The translations under genes were made by a program, and so were the position numbers. A DNA stretch of 64,000 nt from Terriglobales bacterium. Lineage in GTDB: Bacteria > Acidobacteriota > Terriglobia > Terriglobales > Acidobacteriaceae. Below the pieces are notes generated by a model. It was not told the DNA's origin. It made no database searches and saw only the letters and a list, made by a program, of their open reading frames with translations. Below, one piece after another: positions 44,384-52,627 of the stretch (positions are counted from its first letter, which is position 1; every line of letters starts with the position of its first letter). The DNA is taken from the NCBI GenBank assembly GCA_035651655.1, contig DASRFG010000019.1, forward strand, positions 88,083 to 152,082, read 5' to 3'.

Positions 44384-45478
44384 TCACTGCGCGGGGGCGA
44401 AATATCCGCGCCGGGCGCGAACGTGCAAGTCTTTGTGTTTCTGGGCGAGGATGTCAATTGAGTGATAGCGCCCGTCGCGTTGAAAATCCAGCGGGCGATA
44501 CGCGAGGGCGTACTGGCTACGCAACTCGTCCTGAATCTCGGTAAAGGCATTGGATAGTTCCTGCACCCGGAATGGAAAGAAGGCACGGCCGCCGGTTGCC
44601 TCCGTAATCCGCTCCAGCACGCGGTCGCCGCGCTGCTTCACCCCGCTCACATTGGTGCTGATCGCGTAAATAATTACTTCGGCGCGCTGCGCCATTTCAA
44701 TGGCTTCCTCGCGGGTCACCCGGCTCTGATTGTCCTCGCCATCACTCAGCAGGATGATGGCGCGGCGCACAGTTCCTCTTTCCGAGGCCGCCTTGGCCAG
44801 CTTGTCGCGGCACGCATAATAGAGTGCGTCGTACAGCGCCGTCCCTCCACCTGGACGCAGCATGCGTACCCCGCGCGAGAGGGCCTCACTATTGTCGGTG
44901 AAATCTTGTGTCACTTCCGCCGTGGTATCAAAGCCAATAACAAATGCCTTGTCAAAACGCGGGCGAATGATCTGGTTAAGGAACTCGATAGCCGATTGCT
45001 GCTCGAACTTGAAACGATCGCGGACCGAGTTGCTGGCGTCCACCAGCAGGCCGGTGCGCAAGGGCAGATCGGTTTCGGCGCGGAAGGTCGTAATCGAAGG
45101 TTGGAGCTTCTTGTCGTCCAGTACCTTGAAATCTTGCTGGGAGAGATTTCTCACGAAACGGTTGTGCTTGTCAGTCACCGTAAAAATCACGTTGACTTCG
45201 TTCACTTGCTTGCGAATGATTGCCGCCGGGTTTTCCTCGGGAGAAGGAGTGTCATCCGCCCCGGATGTCGTTTGGGCGGCTGGCGAATCCGCTGGAACCC
45301 GGGAGTTGCGATTCGAGTCGGTGGCGGGCTGAGCTGGCGCGGGTTTCGCGCGCTGCTGCTTCTCGACCATAACCGAAGACGGCGCCGAGGGCAGGTCGGT
45401 CTGGGCACTTTGGGCAACCGCGGGTAGCAGCAGAGTTGCCGTCCCGAAACTGAAGAGGATGGCCCAACTGATTTTCAT
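44384..45478 (-). CDS. VWFA-related protein of TIGR03436 type
   Basis: 364 residues from ATG 45478, with GAGG five bases upstream; a reading from 45508 is ten residues longer. Signal peptide (ISWAILFSFGTATLLLPAVA), a Pro/Ala/Ser-rich linker to about 85, then the VWFA domain with an intact DASNS MIDAS, ILLSDGEDNQS and the shared ending RSQYALAYRPLDFQRDG. Third paralogue of the trio, 70 bases from the convergent one. Function unknown; export is likely. Confidence 0.9.
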   Translation of the reverse strand: MKISWAILFSFGTATLLLPAVAQSAQTDLPSAPSSVMVEKQQRAKPAPAQPATDSNRNSRVPADSPAAQTTSGADDTPSPEENPAAIIRKQVNEVNVIFTVTDKHNRFVRNLSQQDFKVLDDKKLQPSITTFRAETDLPLRTGLLVDASNSVRDRFKFEQQSAIEFLNQIIRPRFDKAFVIGFDTTAEVTQDFTDNSEALSRGVRMLRPGGGTALYDALYYACRDKLAKAASERGTVRRAIILLSDGEDNQSRVTREEAIEMAQRAEVIIYAISTNVSGVKQRGDRVLERITEATGGRAFFPFRVQELSNAFTEIQDELRSQYALAYRPLDFQRDGRYHSIDILAQKHKDLHVRARRGYFAPAQ

Positions 45479-45514
45479 GAGAACCTCAATTATACAATTC
45501 GTTGCCAAACAAAA

Positions 45515-46513
45515 TCAGCGAGCAGATTTCCTTAAGACTGAGAGAAAACTTTCGAGCTCTTCGGGCAGGGGCCGGGAAAAGGCTTGCTGTGCGCCACTCC
45601 GGGGATGAAGAAATTCCAGCGCCGCAGCGTGCAGGAAGTTCCGAGGCAGTGTGGCAATGCGGTCGGCGGCTTCGCTAGGTGTGCGGCGGCGTCCAGACTC
45701 GGCGGCAAGCTGCCGCGGAGCGCCATAAAGCGTATCGCCCACCACGGGATGGCCAAGTGAAGCCAGGTGCACGCGGATCTGGTGGGTTCTTCCGGTATCA
45801 ATATTAAGTTCCAGCAGGCTGAACTTGCCGTAGCGTGTGGTGAACCGCTCGCGCGCCCGGTAATGAGTTATCGCTGCGCGGCCGCCACTACGCCGCGTAG
45901 TCATGCGCGCTCGGCGAATCTGATCACGACGAATGGCGGTGTTTACGGTGCCGCCGTCTTCTCTTATCCACCCGTGTACCAGCGCGATGTATTGTTTCTT
46001 CACCTTCCGGTCGGCAAACTGTTCTGCCAAACGGCGATGCGCTACGTCGTTCTTTGCCACCACCATCAAGCCGCTGGTTTCCTTATCGAGGCGATGAACA
46101 ATACCGGGACGCAGTTCGCCGCCTAGGCGCGACAGAGTTGAGAAATGATGCAACAGCGCGTTGACCAGGGTCCCGCGATTGCGCACGCTCTCTGTGGCGC
46201 CGGCTCCGGCGTGGACCATCATCCCGGCCGGCTTATGGATAACAGCAATGTCATCGTCCTCATAGACGATATCGAGGGGAATTTCCTCTGCGATGGCGCG
46301 CAACTTCGGCAGTTCAACCGGTCCCAGCACCTGGATCTGTTCGCCGCCGCGAAGGCGGAACGAGGGCTTGGCTTGTTGGCCGTTGACCAGGACTTTCTGC
46401 TGCTCGATGAGCTGTTGTACGCGAACCCGACTGACCTCAGGAAGGTGGGTTACCAGGAATTGGTCGAGTCGCCTGCCGGCATCTTCGTGGGTGGAGCGGT
46501 ATTGGTGCGGCAT
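45515..46513 (-). CDS. RluA/RluD family 23S rRNA pseudouridine synthase
   Basis: 332 residues. An S4 RNA-binding domain (about 12-75; RLDQFLVTHLPEVSRVRVQQ) and an RluA-type catalytic domain with the motif VHRLDKETSGLMVV, whose Asp is the catalytic residue. RGRTHQIR-like TGRTHQIRVHLASLGHPVVG follows. It most likely makes pseudouridines in 23S rRNA in the RluD manner; exact positions cannot be told from sequence. The ATG at 46513 abuts the lgt stop with no gap, so the two are coupled. Confidence 0.92.
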   Translation of the reverse strand: MPHQYRSTHEDAGRRLDQFLVTHLPEVSRVRVQQLIEQQKVLVNGQQAKPSFRLRGGEQIQVLGPVELPKLRAIAEEIPLDIVYEDDDIAVIHKPAGMMVHAGAGATESVRNRGTLVNALLHHFSTLSRLGGELRPGIVHRLDKETSGLMVVAKNDVAHRRLAEQFADRKVKKQYIALVHGWIREDGGTVNTAIRRDQIRRARMTTRRSGGRAAITHYRARERFTTRYGKFSLLELNIDTGRTHQIRVHLASLGHPVVGDTLYGAPRQLAAESGRRRTPSEAADRIATLPRNFLHAAALEFLHPRSGAQQAFSRPLPEELESFLSVLRKSAR

Positions 46514-47320
46514 TCAGCGAGCGGCGCCGGCCACAACCGTTTGTGGCGCTGAGCGACGACGCAGCCACAGTGCCCCTCCGGCGATGACCAGTAAGATCGA
46601 AATCAACTGGGTGCCGGTCATCGCGCCGCCGAATACCGATCCGCGCCCGGGATCATCGCGCAGAAATTCCAGAAAGTAACGCGCGAATCCGTAGAGGAAC
46701 ATGTAGGCGCCAATGATCTGTCCGTCGAACCTCTTGTGACGAATCAGCCAGTAAAGAATAAAAAAGTTCACCAACTCGACGGCTGATTCAAACAGTTGCG
46801 TCGGTTCCAGCGGAACTCCCAACGGCGTTCCCACCAAAGCATGGGAGAGAGGATTGGTAAAGGTCACACCCCATGGGGCGTCGGTGTGCTTGCCCCAGCA
46901 ACAGCCCGCGGCAAAGCAACCTAGACGGCCAATGGAATGTCCCAGTGCCAGGCCGGGCGCGAAGGTGTCACAGGTGGCGAGCGCCGGCAGGTGGTTCCGG
47001 CGGATGTACCAAGCAGCGGCCATCAGCGCCGCCAAAAATCCGCCAGAAAAAACTCCCCCGGCCTGAAGCGTGCTCAGGCTGAAGATTGCCCGTGGATTGG
47101 CCGTGTAGTAGCTCCAATCGTTGATGATCAGCAATACCTTGGCCCCAACAATTCCGCAGAGCACTACGAGGATGCCGAGATTCCAGATCTTCTCTGGATC
47201 CATGCCCTGGCGGCGGGCGATGTGCACGCTCATCCACAATCCTACGAGTACCCCCAAGGCCACCAGGAGCCCGTAGGTGGGAAGACTGAAATTTCCGATG
47301 CTGAAGATTCTGGGGAACAC
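46514..47320 (-). CDS. lgt: prolipoprotein diacylglyceryl transferase
   Basis: 268 residues with about seven membrane helices. The family signature is GHSIGRLGCFAAGCCWG, with conserved Arg and Cys near the catalytic region. Lgt attaches diacylglycerol to the lipobox cysteine of prelipoproteins. The stop abuts the pseudouridine synthase start. It is the last but one gene of the run that includes zapA; a probable 6S RNA lies upstream. Confidence 0.94.
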   Translation of the reverse strand: MFPRIFSIGNFSLPTYGLLVALGVLVGLWMSVHIARRQGMDPEKIWNLGILVVLCGIVGAKVLLIINDWSYYTANPRAIFSLSTLQAGGVFSGGFLAALMAAAWYIRRNHLPALATCDTFAPGLALGHSIGRLGCFAAGCCWGKHTDAPWGVTFTNPLSHALVGTPLGVPLEPTQLFESAVELVNFFILYWLIRHKRFDGQIIGAYMFLYGFARYFLEFLRDDPGRGSVFGGAMTGTQLISILLVIAGGALWLRRRSAPQTVVAGAAR

Positions 47321-47454
47321 TGCTCTTAATTATAGATGCTCTGGGCTGTGCGGGGACGCGCAGGAATAGGAGCTAAAGAAGTGAAGCCGACCCACTGGGG
47401 CCGTGTGGTGGGCCGAGAATGAACCCGTCGGTTGACGGTGGGAACCCGCCGCGA
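47321..47454. other. intergenic spacer before lgt, no gene seen
   Basis: Together with 47611-47789 this makes up the rest of a 469-base gap between zapA and lgt. Short frames on both strands have neither a ribosome site nor protein-like composition. On the minus strand TATAAT at 47329-47334, a few bases before the lgt start, could be a -10 box. Confidence 0.45.
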
Positions 47455-47610
47455 CCCATTAGGCATTTCCGCATGGCGGAACGTCGCACACAGGATCGTA
47501 AAGCGAGCCAGGCTCCCTTTCATCGGCTGTTGGTTCAAAAAACGGTGACCACCAGCACCAACCTTGTAGGCCGGCTTACGAAGTTCATGCTAGGGGAATT
47601 GCCGCGCAGA
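47455..47610 (-). ncRNA. ssrS: probable 6S RNA
   Basis: On the minus strand a long, interrupted hairpin can be drawn. GGCAATTCC (from 47603) pairs with GGAAATGCC (to 47462) as closing stem; CGTAAGC pairs with GCTTTACG; and GTTGG pairs with CCAAC around an inner GGTG/CACC hairpin followed by a run of T. A single rod with internal bulges is the shape of 6S RNA, which binds sigma70 RNA polymerase. The place, directly downstream of zapA, is the common site of ssrS in proteobacteria. Ends are approximate: 142 bases of core, with mature 6S usually 160-200. Identification is by structure and place, not by alignment. Confidence 0.55.
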
Positions 47611-47789
47611 ACGCAAGTGGAGGCAGGCAAATAGTTGGTAATTAACGTGCCCGGATGGACACGGTCCAGCGGGGCCAGATGTTGATGGAAAAAGGGTAGA
47701 GCAGGGCTTCAGAAGAGGGTGAAGCAGGCGGTTCGCCCGACATGAAGGAGATCAAAATCAGAGCGGCTTTACCCGCTGAGGCGGCTCGC
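47611..47789. other. spacer between zapA and the RNA candidate
   Basis: No protein frame. Near 47760-47790 bases GAGCGG and CCGCTC form a short stem after zapA without a T tract. It may also hold the promoter of the RNA gene. Confidence 0.4.
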
Positions 47790-48128
47790 TCAGGCGGTGC
47801 GCTCGCGGAATTTTTCCTGCAGCACTTCGTCTAACGCGCTGGAAAGATGTTGCGCGCGCTGCACGTAGTCCCCGCCAGTGCTTTCGAACTTGCGTTTCAG
47901 AATGTGGTACTCGTCGGCAATGTTGAGGGCTGCGAGCACGGCCAGACGCAGAGAATCAACCGTAGAAGTTTGCTCGGCGACGGCGCGCATCTTGCCATCC
48001 ACGTATTCGGCGAGCCGAGAAATGTAGTCGGGATCGGAGCCGCGCAAGTTATATGCCTGGTCAAAAATCTCCACCCGCACACTGTTGGTGGCGGGAGCTG
48101 CCGGTTGTTCTTTGACGGCGTGTTGCAT
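47790..48128 (-). CDS. zapA: cell division protein ZapA
   Basis: 112 residues. The N-terminal domain VRVEIFDQAYNLRGSDPDYI then RLAEYVD is typical of ZapA, followed by a helical coiled coil (about 60-110; LRLAVLAALNIADEYHILKR). ZapA promotes FtsZ filament bundling at the division ring. It follows the coiled-coil gene by 32 bases and precedes the probable 6S RNA, which is the usual genomic order. Confidence 0.88.
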   Translation of the reverse strand: MQHAVKEQPAAPATNSVRVEIFDQAYNLRGSDPDYISRLAEYVDGKMRAVAEQTSTVDSLRLAVLAALNIADEYHILKRKFESTGGDYVQRAQHLSSALDEVLQEKFRERTA

Positions 48129-48160
48129 GGTCCACTCCTCTCCTTCGGTGACCCGGGAAA

Positions 48161-48457
48161 CTAGTCGCCGACGGCTTCTTCGGTCAAGCTCTCAATCTGG
48201 CGAAGCATGTTCTCCACGCGCCCGCGAATTTCCTCGCGCTCGCGTTTCAGGGCCACTACGTCGCGGCGCAATTGCTCAAACTCGTCCTCGCGCGCCTCCA
48301 ACTGTTGCCGCAGCCGTTGAAGATCGCGCTCGGCGACGCCCCGGGCTTCGCGCGAGGCTTTGTACAAGTCAATAGTGCGATAGACCTTCTCTTCGAGAGC
48401 ACTAAAATCGTCGCTAGGTATCTCAGCAGATAACTCGCGCACCGCCTTCACAGACAT
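48161..48457 (-). CDS. small coiled-coil protein (ZapB-like)
   Basis: 98 residues from ATG 48457; a reading from 48529 would add 24 residues of poor quality. After a short N-terminus, residues 25-95 form a continuous Glu/Arg/Leu-rich coiled coil (LQRLRQQLEAREDEFEQLRR). It lies between pheT and zapA, a place where ZapB-like or FtsB-like coiled-coil proteins are common, so a division role is likely. There is no motif that would prove it. Confidence 0.65.
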   Translation of the reverse strand: MSVKAVRELSAEIPSDDFSALEEKVYRTIDLYKASREARGVAERDLQRLRQQLEAREDEFEQLRRDVVALKREREEIRGRVENMLRQIESLTEEAVGD

Positions 48458-48542
48458 GAGAGCAGCCCAACCTTGAGGGAGAATTTTGGTACTTTGCGGG
48501 CAGTATACCCCAGATTGCTGTGGATGCAATCAGGGATTGCGC

Positions 48543-50651
48543 CTATTGTGCGCGCAAAGTCCCGCCCAGGGACTGCAGGGCGGCCACAATCTGCGCCGAC
48601 CAGCGCGAGATTTCGTCCTCGCGCAAGGTGCGCTCGCTGGATTGGAAAGTGGCGCGAAGCAGCAGCGAATACCTGCCTGCGGGAATCGCGCCGCCACGGA
48701 AGATTTCGATGGGCACGAAGCTGCGCAGTTCGGGAATGTTCAGTGTGTCCACTGAGGCACGCACTCTCTCGAATGTGACCGCGTCATCGAGCACGAAAGA
48801 GAAGTCGCGTTCCACCGCAGGGAAGCGAGGCAGCGGCTGGTATTGCGGCTGGCGTAGCGCGTGCTCGTAGAGGCGATCCAGGTAGAGTTCGGCAATGTAA
48901 ACGCCTTCAGTTCCCGCAGGCAGCCGCAACTTTTTGTTGGCAGCAATTTCGGGATGCAGCTGGCCGAAGCGGGCCACGATGGCGCCATCCATCACCGCCC
49001 GGGCTGAACGTCCTGGATGATAGTAGTCGGCCGCATTGGCATCGTAACGAAGCGCCTTGTACTCGAAGCGGGCGAGCAAGGTCTCAACATCGCCTTTCAA
49101 ATCAAAAAACGAGTAAGGCCTCGGGGGTAGGTGCGGAATCGGCTCTTCCGCATTACCGACGGCACTCAGAGATATCTGCCGGCGCTCACGGACTGGAGCT
49201 CCGGCTTGCTCAAAGATATTGCCGGCCTCGAACAGGCGGACATTGCTGTTGCCGTGATTCAGGTTCCAGGCAAGCATATCCAGCATTCCAGGAAGCAGCG
49301 AGTTGCGTAAAAGCGGCGCCTCCTCGTTGATGGGGTTTTCCAGTTCGACCGCGGGTGCCGGCGAAAACTTCTGTGCGTCTTCTCTTCCGATAAATGTCAG
49401 CGAGATGGCTTCGTTGTAGCCCAAGGCCAGCAAGAGAGCGCGCATACGGTCGTCTTGGGCGGCATGGGGGGCTTCTTTTACCGACCCGACAAAAGCCGGC
49501 AAGGTATTGGGGAAGCGGTCGAAGCCGTAGATGCGGGCGAGCTCTTCGAGCAGGTCAACTTCTTGCCGCACGTCGAGCCGCCAACTGGGAACGTGGACAG
49601 TGAAATCGAATACCTGCTCAGCAATAGCGGCATGAAGCCCGCCGGTGCCGTGAGGTGGAGCGGAGCTGACGGTGGCTGCACGCGCCCGGCCTGGAGTTAC
49701 GGCAAAGCCGAGGCGGCGGAGAATGCGGGTGACCTCGTCATCACTGAAGTCGCGACCTAAAATGCGGCGTATCTCGCCGTGGCTGAGCGCGACCATTGGC
49801 GGCTCGATCCGGCGGGCGATGACATCGATTTCTTCGCCTCCGAGCTCCCCTCCTGCAGAATCAATAATCAGCCCGGCTACCCGCGCACACGCCACGGATG
49901 TCGCAGCGAAATCGGCGCCTCGCTCGAAGCGATGCGAGGCATCGGTGTGCAATCCATGACGCCGCGAACTCCGGCGAACACTGACCGGGTCGAACCAGGC
50001 GGCCTCGATGAGCACGTTTTTTGTCCGCTCGCTGATCATGGTGTCGAATCCGCCCATGACGCCGGCCAGCGCCACCGGGCGTTTCGCGTCGGCGATCACC
50101 AGGTCTTCGGGAGAAAGCTTGCGGTCCACGCCGTCCAGGGTTTTCAGGGTCTCGCCCGAACGGCCACGGCGGACGATGATCTTTCCTTGCAGCAGGTCGA
50201 GATCAAAAGCATGCGTGGGATGGCCCATCTCCCAAAGCGCGTAATTGGTAGCATCGGCCGCGCTATTAATGCTGCGCTGGCCGAGGGTGGTGAGTCGCTC
50301 GGAGATTCGCTTTGGCGATGGCCCGATTTTCAGGTTGCGCAGGATGCGAGCGGTGTAACGCGCGCAGCCCTGGGTGTCTTCTATCTCGACAGGAAACGAC
50401 GCTTTGCCGATCGGTTTGGGGAGTCGCGTCTCGACGGGCTTGAGCGGTAAATCGTAGATGGCCGAGGCCTCACGCGCCACCCCGTGATGGTTCATGCAGT
50501 CTGGCCGGTTGGTGGTGATCTCCATCTCGAAAATGCCGTCTTCGGCGATGGATTCCACGGCCACCCCGGCGAGGGTAAGGTCGTTGGCAAGTTGGCGGTC
50601 GTCAACCTTCGGGTTGACGAACTCGCGCAGCCAATGAGGAGAGATCTTCAT
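48543..50651 (-). CDS. pheT: phenylalanine-tRNA ligase beta subunit, short form
   Basis: 702 residues, against roughly 790-800 in E. coli. The N-terminal MKISPHWLREFVNPKVDD passes directly to ITTNRPDCMNHHGVAREASA at about residue 47, so the roughly 100-residue EMAP/OB-fold tRNA-binding domain normally between them is missing. B3/4 (LAGVMGG), B5, the core and the C-terminal FDX-ACB domain (about 610-700; ERDFSFVLDDAVTF, QSSERTLREDEI) are present. The ATG abuts the pheS stop. The truncation is clean at the domain border, so I take it as a natural short form rather than a damaged gene. Confidence 0.95.
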   Translation of the reverse strand: MKISPHWLREFVNPKVDDRQLANDLTLAGVAVESIAEDGIFEMEITTNRPDCMNHHGVAREASAIYDLPLKPVETRLPKPIGKASFPVEIEDTQGCARYTARILRNLKIGPSPKRISERLTTLGQRSINSAADATNYALWEMGHPTHAFDLDLLQGKIIVRRGRSGETLKTLDGVDRKLSPEDLVIADAKRPVALAGVMGGFDTMISERTKNVLIEAAWFDPVSVRRSSRRHGLHTDASHRFERGADFAATSVACARVAGLIIDSAGGELGGEEIDVIARRIEPPMVALSHGEIRRILGRDFSDDEVTRILRRLGFAVTPGRARAATVSSAPPHGTGGLHAAIAEQVFDFTVHVPSWRLDVRQEVDLLEELARIYGFDRFPNTLPAFVGSVKEAPHAAQDDRMRALLLALGYNEAISLTFIGREDAQKFSPAPAVELENPINEEAPLLRNSLLPGMLDMLAWNLNHGNSNVRLFEAGNIFEQAGAPVRERRQISLSAVGNAEEPIPHLPPRPYSFFDLKGDVETLLARFEYKALRYDANAADYYHPGRSARAVMDGAIVARFGQLHPEIAANKKLRLPAGTEGVYIAELYLDRLYEHALRQPQYQPLPRFPAVERDFSFVLDDAVTFERVRASVDTLNIPELRSFVPIEIFRGGAIPAGRYSLLLRATFQSSERTLREDEISRWSAQIVAALQSLGGTLRAQ

Positions 50652-51755
50652 TTACGCAAACTGTTCCAGAAAACGAACATCTCCCTGGAACAGCAGTTGG
50701 ATGTCATCAATTCCGTACTTCAGCATGGCAATGCGGTCAATGCCCATGCCAAAGGCAAAGCCGCTAATCTTCTGCGGATCGTAGCCATTATTTTTAACGA
50801 ATTCGAAGACGTTAGGGTGCACCATGCCGCAACCCAGCAGCTCGATCCAGCCACTCTGCTTGCAGGTGCGGCATCCTTTTCCGCCGCAAAACGGACAACT
50901 GATCTGCACATCAGCGCTGGGTTCAGTAAAAGGGAAGAACGAGGGATAAAACCGCGTCTTCACGCTGGAGCCAAATAGCGCCTTCATGGCGTGGTCAAGC
51001 GTGCCTTTCAGGTCGCTGAAGGTGATGTTGGTATCTACGGCCAGACCCTCGATCTGATGAAACAACGGCGAATGACTGGCGTCGGGCGTGTCATGGCGAT
51101 GGACTTTTCCCGGGCAGATGATGCGAATGGGCGGCGGATACTTCTGCATGCTGCGAATCTGCACTGGCGAAGTGTGCGTTCGCAGTAGCAGGCGATCGCG
51201 CGGAGGCTTCGATTGCTGGTTGGCGATGAAGATGGTGTCTTGCGAATCGCGCGCCGGATGGTCAGGCGGAAAATTCAGCGCCTCGAAGTTGTAGTAGTCG
51301 GTCTCTACTTCTGGACCTTCTTCTACAGAGTAGCCCATAGCTTTGAATACGCCTACGATGTCATCCATGGCTCGCAGTATGGGGTGCTTTGCGCCGAGGG
51401 GCCGGTGAATGCCGGGAAGTGTGATGTCGAGAGCTTCAGAAGCAGCGCGAGAACCTGCCCCTTGGGCCGTTTTTTGCTGGACTGCATTGACCACCTCTTC
51501 GACTTTGGCTCTGAGCTCGTTCACCCGGCGGCCAATCTCGCGCTTGGCGTCTGCTGGCGCCGGCTTCAGCCAAAGATCGTTGACCTGGGTGAGGATTCCG
51601 TTTTTGCGCGCCAGCCAGCGATCGCGGAACGCTTTCACTTCGGCTTCGCTGGACACTGTGGCCGCTTCTTTTTCCAAGGCGGAGATCAACTCGGCCACGG
51701 CTTTGTCCAGCGCCGCGGGAGAGTAATCGGTCAGCTTGTGAACGGTGTATGGCAC
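50652..51755 (-). CDS. pheS: phenylalanine-tRNA ligase alpha subunit
   Basis: 367 residues from GTG 51755, where the reading becomes PheS-like (YTVHKLTDYSPAALDKAVAE). A frame from 51830 adds 25 residues that come from an intergenic hairpin repeat and I leave them out. Class II motifs include HPILRAMDDIVGVFKAMGYS, TDYYNFEALNFP, LLRTHTSPVQIRSM and FAFGMGIDRIAMLKYGI. It catalyses Phe activation together with PheT. It follows rplT by about 150 bases. Confidence 0.95.
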   Translation of the reverse strand: MPYTVHKLTDYSPAALDKAVAELISALEKEAATVSSEAEVKAFRDRWLARKNGILTQVNDLWLKPAPADAKREIGRRVNELRAKVEEVVNAVQQKTAQGAGSRAASEALDITLPGIHRPLGAKHPILRAMDDIVGVFKAMGYSVEEGPEVETDYYNFEALNFPPDHPARDSQDTIFIANQQSKPPRDRLLLRTHTSPVQIRSMQKYPPPIRIICPGKVHRHDTPDASHSPLFHQIEGLAVDTNITFSDLKGTLDHAMKALFGSSVKTRFYPSFFPFTEPSADVQISCPFCGGKGCRTCKQSGWIELLGCGMVHPNVFEFVKNNGYDPQKISGFAFGMGIDRIAMLKYGIDDIQLLFQGDVRFLEQFA

Positions 51756-51791
51756 GTTATCTCGGGGGCTATGGCCTGCTCCAAGGAGTCT

Positions 51792-51826
51792 GCGGACGGC
51801 ACGGCTGAACCCGTGCCCTTCCGCAA
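51792..51826. repeat. REP-like palindromic hairpin upstream of pheS
   Basis: GCACGG and CCGTGC flank CTGAAC, with outer GCGGA and TCCGC arms. The same core occurs at 60016-60033 in a repeat-rich region. Read through in the pheS frame it gives HGFSRAV, which explains the odd N-terminal extension of that frame. Confidence 0.7.
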
Positions 51827-51903
51827 CCAATAGCGAACTCGAATGTGACCAGGAAAAGCCAAAGCTGAACGCTAAAGGCCAAGTCTAAAAGTTACAGGCT
51901 GGT

Positions 51904-52269
51904 TTACGCTGCCCCACCGAGAGCGCCCTTCGCCTGCTCGGCGAGGCTTTTAAAGGCACCGGGATCGTTGACCGCCAGGTCGGCCAGGATCTTGCGGTCC
52001 AGTTCCACGCCGCTTTTCTTCAGGCCGTTAATCAGTTGGCTGTAGTTCATGCCACTGAGCTTGGCAGCAGCGCCAATGCGAACGATCCACAGAGAACGGT
52101 ACTGGCGTTTTTTCTGACGGCGACCGGCATAGGCGAACTTCAACCCGCGCTCCACCGACTCTTTGGCGGAACGATAGAGCTTGGATTTGGTTAGAAAATA
52201 GCCACTCGCCCGATCAAGAATCTTTTTGCGCTTGGCGCGTCGTTTGGTTCCACGTTTTACACGAGGCAT
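51904..52269 (-). CDS. rplT: 50S ribosomal protein L20
   Basis: 121 residues: [20 protein letters not shown] at the basic N-terminus, then the helical core with [38 protein letters not shown] and LNDP-like [12 protein letters not shown]20 is an early assembly protein of the large subunit, and in some bacteria also represses its own operon. Third gene of infC-rpmI-rplT. The gap to rpmI is 94 bases. Confidence 0.96.
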   Translation of the reverse strand: MPRVKRGTKRRAKRKKILDRASGYFLTKSKLYRSAKESVERGLKFAYAGRRQKKRQYRSLWIVRIGAAAKLSGMNYSQLINGLKKSGVELDRKILADLAVNDPGAFKSLAEQAKGALGGAA

Positions 52270-52363
52270 GTAATGCTCCTTTTTTGGCGGCGCACAGGCC
52301 GCAATCGTTACTGGCGGCTGGAGGCAAGGATGAATGCCTGGTCACACGCCTGATGCACGATCT

Positions 52364-52558
52364 TTAGTACGGGATCATGCGTTTTACTTTTGGGGCATCC
52401 GCGGGATCAACCAGCGTCTGTGCCCCCAACTTGCGTTTACGTTTCTTCGCCTTCGAGGTCAGGATGTGTCGCAGGTGCGAATGGCCGCGCTTCACCTTTC
52501 CTGTTCCCGTCTTCTTAAAGCGCTTGGCAGCGCCCTTATGAGTCTTCAACTTCGGCAT
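52364..52558 (-). CDS. rpmI: 50S ribosomal protein L35
   Basis: 64 residues, family length. [20 protein letters not shown] and [15 protein letters not shown] are typical of L35. It lies between infC and rplT, as in most bacteria, 69 bases after infC. Confidence 0.96.
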   Translation of the reverse strand: MPKLKTHKGAAKRFKKTGTGKVKRGHSHLRHILTSKAKKRKRKLGAQTLVDPADAPKVKRMIPY

Positions 52559-52627
52559 AGATTGTCAACCTGTCCACAATCCTAAATTGGATATTGGGTT
52601 TACGGCAAACTGGTTCTGGTGAAAGGG

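Noticed and set aside
47419..47634. 71-residue plus-strand frame between lgt and zapA
   Set aside because: Basic and low in hydrophobic core, no ribosome site, and it overlaps the strong RNA structure on the other strand.
51756..51830. 25-residue N-terminal extension of PheS
   Set aside because: It is encoded by a palindromic repeat shared with another intergenic site and does not look like PheS.
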